Part shown: positions 6,349-9,601 of the stretch, piece after piece
Layout: each line of letters opens with the position of its first letter
How positions within the stretch are numbered: position 1 is the first letter of the stretch
Source of the DNA: an uncultured Clostridia bacterium
GTDB lineage: Bacteria; Bacillota; Clostridia; Oscillospirales; Acutalibacteraceae
Assembly (NCBI GenBank): GCA_944381295.1
Contig: CALWKP010000263.1
Coordinates: 1-9,601, forward strand
Length of the DNA: 9,601 bases
Reading direction: 5' to 3'
Notes under the pieces: model-generated
Seen by the model: the letters and a program-made list of their open reading frames with translations, nothing else
The model's database searches: none
What the model was told of the DNA's origin: nothing
Program-made: the position numbers and the translations under genes

Positions 6349-8754
6349 TTATTTCGCAACGATATTCACAAGTTTTCCCGGAACATAAATTTCTTTGACC
6401 AATTTTTTTCCGGCAATCTCTGATGCAATTTTCGCTTCAGATTTTGCTTGTGCCAAAACCCCGTCTTTGTCGAGATCGGCGGCAACCAGAATACGTGCAC
6501 GCACTTTTCCATTCACTTGGACGGCTACTTCAATAGTATCTTCCTGGCACTTTGCTTCTTCATAAACAGGCCATGCCTGCTGGCATACCATTCCGCCACC
6601 AAATTTCATTTGTTCCCACAATTCTTCTGTTACATGCGGTGCAAATGGATTGAGCAGTATGGTGAAAATTTTCAATTCTTCCACTGTAATGGAACCAGTA
6701 TCATAAATTTCATTCATCAGGCTCATCAATGCAGCGATGGCTGTATTAAATTTGAGATTTTCGATATCTTCGCCCGTCTTTTTGATCGTCTTATGGAAGG
6801 AAGTCTCCAATTCCTTTCGGACTCCTCCAGGTACTGCGATATTCTGGAAATTCCAAAAACGTTCTACGAAACGGCGGCAGCCTTTCATACTGGATGGATT
6901 CCACGGAGCAGATTTTTCAAAATCTCCGATGAACATCTCATACAGACGCATGGTATCCGCACCATATTCCCGCACAACATCATCTGGATTTACCACATTC
7001 CCGCGGCTTTTGCTCATTTTTTCGCCGTTCTCGCCCAAAATCATCCCATGGCTGGTACGTTTTGCATAAGGCTCTGAAGTTGGAACAACACCAATATCAA
7101 ACAGGAACTTATGCCAAAACCGGCTATACAACAGATGCAGTGTAGTATGCTCCATTCCGCCGTTGTACCAATCTACCGGAGACCAATATTCCATCGCTTC
7201 CTTTGATGCAAGAACTTCCTGATTGTGCGGGTCCATATACCGCAGGAAATACCAAGAGGAACCAGCCCACTGCGGCATGGTATCCGTTTCCCTCTTTGCA
7301 GGGCCTCCACAGTGCGGGCATGTTGTATTGACCCAGTCTGTCATATGTGCCAGCGGGGACTCGCCGGTATCGGTCGGTTCATAGGATTTTACATCCGGAA
7401 GCCGAAGAGGAAGTTCGCTTTCCGGCAGTGCGACATATCCACATTTTTCGCAGTACACGATCGGGATAGGTTCGCCCCAATAACGCTGACGGGAGAATAC
7501 CCAGTCACGCAATTTGAAATTCACCTTGTTATGACCAATTCCCTTTTCTTCCAGGAATTCCTTGATTTTGACCTTTGCTTCCTCCACCGTCAGCCCATCC
7601 AGGATTCCGGAATTGACCATAATTCCTGTATCACAATCAGTAAATGCTTCCTTTTCCACATCGCCGCCTTTGACAACCTCGATGATCGGAAGGCCATATT
7701 TCTTTGCGAATTCCCAGTCACGAGTATCGTGTCCGGGAACTGCCATGATTGCTCCTGTCCCATAAGAAGTCAAGACATAATCCGAAATAAAGATCGGGAT
7801 TTCTACCCCATTGACAGGGTTTACCGCTGCTACTCCGTCTAAACGGACGCCGGTCTTTTCTTTGGCAACTTCAGTACGTTCAAATTCCGACTTTCTAGCC
7901 GCTGCATCCTGATAAGCTCTGACTTCATCCCAATTGCTAATCGTATCTTTCCATTTCTCCAGCAACGGATGCTCCGGCGCTAATACCATATAAGTGACAC
8001 CGTAAAGCGTATCCGGACGGGTTGTATACACGGTCAGCTTATCCCCGGTAGTAGCGGTAAAATCGACTTCCGCACCGGTAGAACGCCCAATCCAGTTCTT
8101 TTGCTGCGCCTTTACACGTTCCGGATAATCTACCAAATCCAGATCATCGATCAAACGCTGCGCATATTCCGTAATTTTCAGCATCCATTGGGATTTTACT
8201 TTATGCACCACTGGGCTGCCGCAGCGTTCGCAAACGCCGTCCACAACCTCTTCATTGGCAAGTACGCATTTACAGGAGGTACACCAGTTGACTGCCATCT
8301 CCTTTTTATAAGCCAGTCCACGCTGGAACAGCTGTAAAAAGATCCACTGGGTCCATTTATAGTAATCCGGATCGGTCGTATTGATCTCTCTTGACCAGTC
8401 AAAAGAAATTCCCAAAGACTGTATCTGCTGCTTGAACCGCGCAACATTTTTTTTGGTTACTTCTGCCGGATGAATATGATTCTTGATCGCATAGTTTTCT
8501 GTAGGCAAGCCGAAAGCGTCCCATCCGATCGGGTACAAAACGTTATATCCCTGTAGACGGCGTTTTCTTGCAACAATATCCAACGCCGTATAGGGGCGTG
8601 GATGTCCTACATGCAAACCTTGTCCGGACGGATAAGGAAATTCGACAAGCGCATAAAATTTCGGCTTGTCGCTTTCATTGGAAGCATGGAATACTCCTGC
8701 TTCTTCCCATTTGTCTTGCCACTTTTTTTCAATCGGTTGATGTTCGTATTTCAC
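6349..8754 (-). CDS. leuS: Leucyl-tRNA synthetase
   Basis: Class I aminoacyl-tRNA synthetase that charges tRNA-Leu and edits misactivated norvaline/isoleucine. I start at GTG 8754 (reading MKYEHQPIEKKWQDKW), with AGGGGG (8764-8769) 9 bases upstream; the longer frame to ATG 8865 would overlap rsfS by 30 codons. The product is 801 residues, usual for bacterial LeuRS. HIGH-type HVGH is at 48-51. A zinc knuckle is formed by C158/C161/C175/C178, and a second Cys pair set sits at C435/C438 and C479/C482. The CP1 editing domain (about 220-415) has TTRPDT (244-249) and AVPGHDTRD (338-346). KMSKS is at 579-583, followed by the anticodon-binding helices (about 650-740) and a C-terminal domain ending in VPGKLVNIVAK. 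The gene is 19 bases after rsfS and 22 bases before the XRE regulator. I see no T-box leader in front of it, consistent with its internal position in an operon. Confidence 0.98.
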   Translation of the reverse strand: MKYEHQPIEKKWQDKWEEAGVFHASNESDKPKFYALVEFPYPSGQGLHVGHPRPYTALDIVARKRRLQGYNVLYPIGWDAFGLPTENYAIKNHIHPAEVTKKNVARFKQQIQSLGISFDWSREINTTDPDYYKWTQWIFLQLFQRGLAYKKEMAVNWCTSCKCVLANEEVVDGVCERCGSPVVHKVKSQWMLKITEYAQRLIDDLDLVDYPERVKAQQKNWIGRSTGAEVDFTATTGDKLTVYTTRPDTLYGVTYMVLAPEHPLLEKWKDTISNWDEVRAYQDAAARKSEFERTEVAKEKTGVRLDGVAAVNPVNGVEIPIFISDYVLTSYGTGAIMAVPGHDTRDWEFAKKYGLPIIEVVKGGDVEKEAFTDCDTGIMVNSGILDGLTVEEAKVKIKEFLEEKGIGHNKVNFKLRDWVFSRQRYWGEPIPIVYCEKCGYVALPESELPLRLPDVKSYEPTDTGESPLAHMTDWVNTTCPHCGGPAKRETDTMPQWAGSSWYFLRYMDPHNQEVLASKEAMEYWSPVDWYNGGMEHTTLHLLYSRFWHKFLFDIGVVPTSEPYAKRTSHGMILGENGEKMSKSRGNVVNPDDVVREYGADTMRLYEMFIGDFEKSAPWNPSSMKGCRRFVERFWNFQNIAVPGGVRKELETSFHKTIKKTGEDIENLKFNTAIAALMSLMNEIYDTGSITVEELKIFTILLNPFAPHVTEELWEQMKFGGGMVCQQAWPVYEEAKCQEDTIEVAVQVNGKVRARILVAADLDKDGVLAQAKSEAKIASEIAGKKLVKEIYVPGKLVNIVAK

Positions 8755-8763
8755 AAGGATCTT

Positions 8764-8769
8764 CCCCCT
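8764..8769 (-). promoter_or_regulatory. Ribosome binding site supporting the GTG start of leuS
   Basis: AGGGGG on the minus strand lies 9 bases upstream of GTG 8752-8754 in the 19-base gap after rsfS. It decides between this start and the distant ATG at 8865. Confidence 0.65.
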
Positions 8770-8773
8770 AAAT

Positions 8774-9139
8774 TTATTCCTCGGTAATGCCGGTATCCAC
8801 TTTCTCTCCATCTTGCCACAACCGGTCCAGATCATAAAATTGTCTGGATTCTTGTGTGAAAACATGGATAATCACATTTCCGTAGTCCAGAAGTACCCAG
8901 GAATTTGAACGGTACCCTTCGATATGTCCCGCTGTAATTCCTGCTTCTTTCAGCTGGAATTCCACTTCATCCGCCAGTGCCTTGACATGAGTATTGCTTG
9001 TACCTGTCGCAATTACAAAATAATCCGCCAATACGGAAATATCCCGAATTCCGATGATGTTCAGGTTCATCGCTTTTTTATCGTCAAGTACCTTTGCCGC
9101 TTTTTTTGCCAATTCCAATGACGTCATTAACTCAACCAT
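8774..9139 (-). CDS. rsfS: Ribosomal silencing factor RsfS (DUF143/Iojap family)
   Basis: Binds ribosomal protein uL14 on the large subunit and blocks joining with the small subunit, reducing translation when nutrients are scarce. The 121 residues match the family length. Signature segments are DISVLADYFVIATGTSNTHV (33-52), EGYRSNSWVLLDYGNVIIHV (74-93) and the terminal FTQESRQFYDLDRLWQD (94-110). Start is ATG 9139, just behind AGAAGGAAGG; a second in-frame ATG four codons later has no site of its own. It sits between yqeK and leuS, an arrangement often seen in Firmicutes downstream of nadD. Confidence 0.95.
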   Translation of the reverse strand: MVELMTSLELAKKAAKVLDDKKAMNLNIIGIRDISVLADYFVIATGTSNTHVKALADEVEFQLKEAGITAGHIEGYRSNSWVLLDYGNVIIHVFTQESRQFYDLDRLWQDGEKVDTGITEE

Positions 9140-9188
9140 TCCTTCCTTCTATGGAATCCGGGCTCTTGCAGCCCATCCTAACTATCTA

Positions 9189-9601
9189 TTACCCAATTTT
9201 ACTATTTAAAATCATCCAATTATACGTTGCCAAACTATCTGGATGAATCGGTTTCTGACGTGCAGATAAGTCACGGATTGTAAACGTAACGCCTTCCAGC
9301 ATGGCACGTTCCAAACTGATATCGGCTGCGGCACGCATCTTCTTTACCCCATCGTAGTCCCGTTCCGCAGACGTAAAATCTGCCACAAAAATGACCCGTT
9401 CGAGAAGTCCCATTTCCGGCCGTCCCGTTGTGTGATACCGGATCGCATCCAGAATCTCTTGATCCTGAATTCCCAACTCCTGCTCCACATAAAGTGCTCC
9501 ACTGATCGCATGCCACAATTTCTGGGCGTTTTTTTCGACATCCGTGAGTATTATACCAGAGCGTTCCATGATTTTCAACTGATCTTCCGGGGAAGCATCC
9601 T
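9189..9601 (-). CDS. yqeK: YqeK-type HD-domain hydrolase, C-terminal part (5' end beyond the right edge)
   Basis: YqeK proteins are HD-domain enzymes reported to cleave diadenosine tetraphosphate symmetrically into two ADP. The window holds the last 136 residues. The frame stays open to the edge (DASPEDQLKIM precedes ERSGIILTDV), so it is a truncated gene, not one starting at the TTG near 9578. Visible family segments are LWHAISGA (helix with a metal-site histidine), DAIRYHTTGRPEM, FVADFTSAERDYDGVKKMR and the terminal SLATYNW helix. The HDxxK core motif should lie off the edge. Assignment is supported by the following rsfS-leuS; the partner nadD would be expected further right. It ends 49 bases before rsfS, and that gap holds only a small GGGCT/AGCCC hairpin (9160-9174) without a T-run. 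Confidence 0.88.
   Translation of the reverse strand, partial: DASPEDQLKIMERSGIILTDVEKNAQKLWHAISGALYVEQELGIQDQEILDAIRYHTTGRPEMGLLERVIFVADFTSAERDYDGVKKMRAAADISLERAMLEGVTFTIRDLSARQKPIHPDSLATYNWMILNSKIG

Noticed and set aside
6448..7842. Long plus-strand open frames (about 200 codons each) opposite leuS
   Set aside because: They are shadows of the conserved LeuRS reading frame; their Cys/Phe/His-rich translations resemble no protein family.
9160..9174. Hairpin GGGCT-AGCCC between yqeK and rsfS as a terminator
   Set aside because: The stem is only 5 bp and no T-run follows on the minus strand; yqeK-rsfS-leuS read-through is the expected arrangement.
1..9601. CRISPR arrays, insertion sequences, tRNA genes or prophage remnants
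   Set aside because: I saw no regularly spaced direct repeats, transposase or integrase frames, terminal inverted repeats or tRNA-like folds; the window is core-genome housekeeping apart from the RNA candidate.

Overview
The window is ordinary Gram-positive housekeeping DNA with one unexplained structured element. Gene content, strong AGGAGG-type ribosome binding sites and TTGnnn/TATAAT promoters point to a low-to-moderate-GC anaerobic Firmicute. A Clostridia member of the Ruminococcaceae/Oscillospiraceae type is most likely; this is inferred from protein style and gene order, not from a marker gene. All genes lie on the minus strand except birA.

Right part (9601 down to 4089, minus strand): 3' portion of yqeK (HD-domain hydrolase), rsfS (ribosomal silencing factor), leuS (leucyl-tRNA synthetase), an XRE-cupin transcriptional regulator, and an AMP-forming acyl-CoA synthetase. 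Spacings are 49, 19, 22 and 3 bases, so the run can be one transcription unit. yqeK-rsfS-leuS is a familiar Firmicutes order. The regulator plus acyl-CoA ligase looks like a metabolic module attached to its end. This unit converges on birA (2995-3969, plus strand, biotin-protein ligase/repressor), and a hairpin with T-tracts at 4025-4047 separates them.

Left part (2438 down to 1, minus strand): a DUF951 small Cys-rich protein, prfA (release factor RF1), a Sua5/TsaC threonylcarbamoyl-AMP synthase, and the first 25 codons of coaE (dephospho-CoA kinase), which starts at TTG inside the end of the Sua5 gene. Together they serve translation termination, tRNA t6A modification and CoA synthesis.

The 556-base gap between DUF951 and birA (2439-2994) is the most interesting stretch. 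It holds divergent sigma-A-type promoters: 2847-2876 reading right to birA, and 2793-2822 reading left. The leftward promoter would transcribe about 290 nt of GC-rich DNA full of complementary segments: several hairpins, a 7-bp long-range helix and a possible pseudoknot. There is no credible ORF in it. It then reaches a second extended -10 promoter just before DUF951. I interpret this as an independently transcribed structured non-coding RNA, or a very long operon leader. I could not assign the family from memory; a raiA-motif-type RNA is a candidate, but only a covariance-model search can decide.
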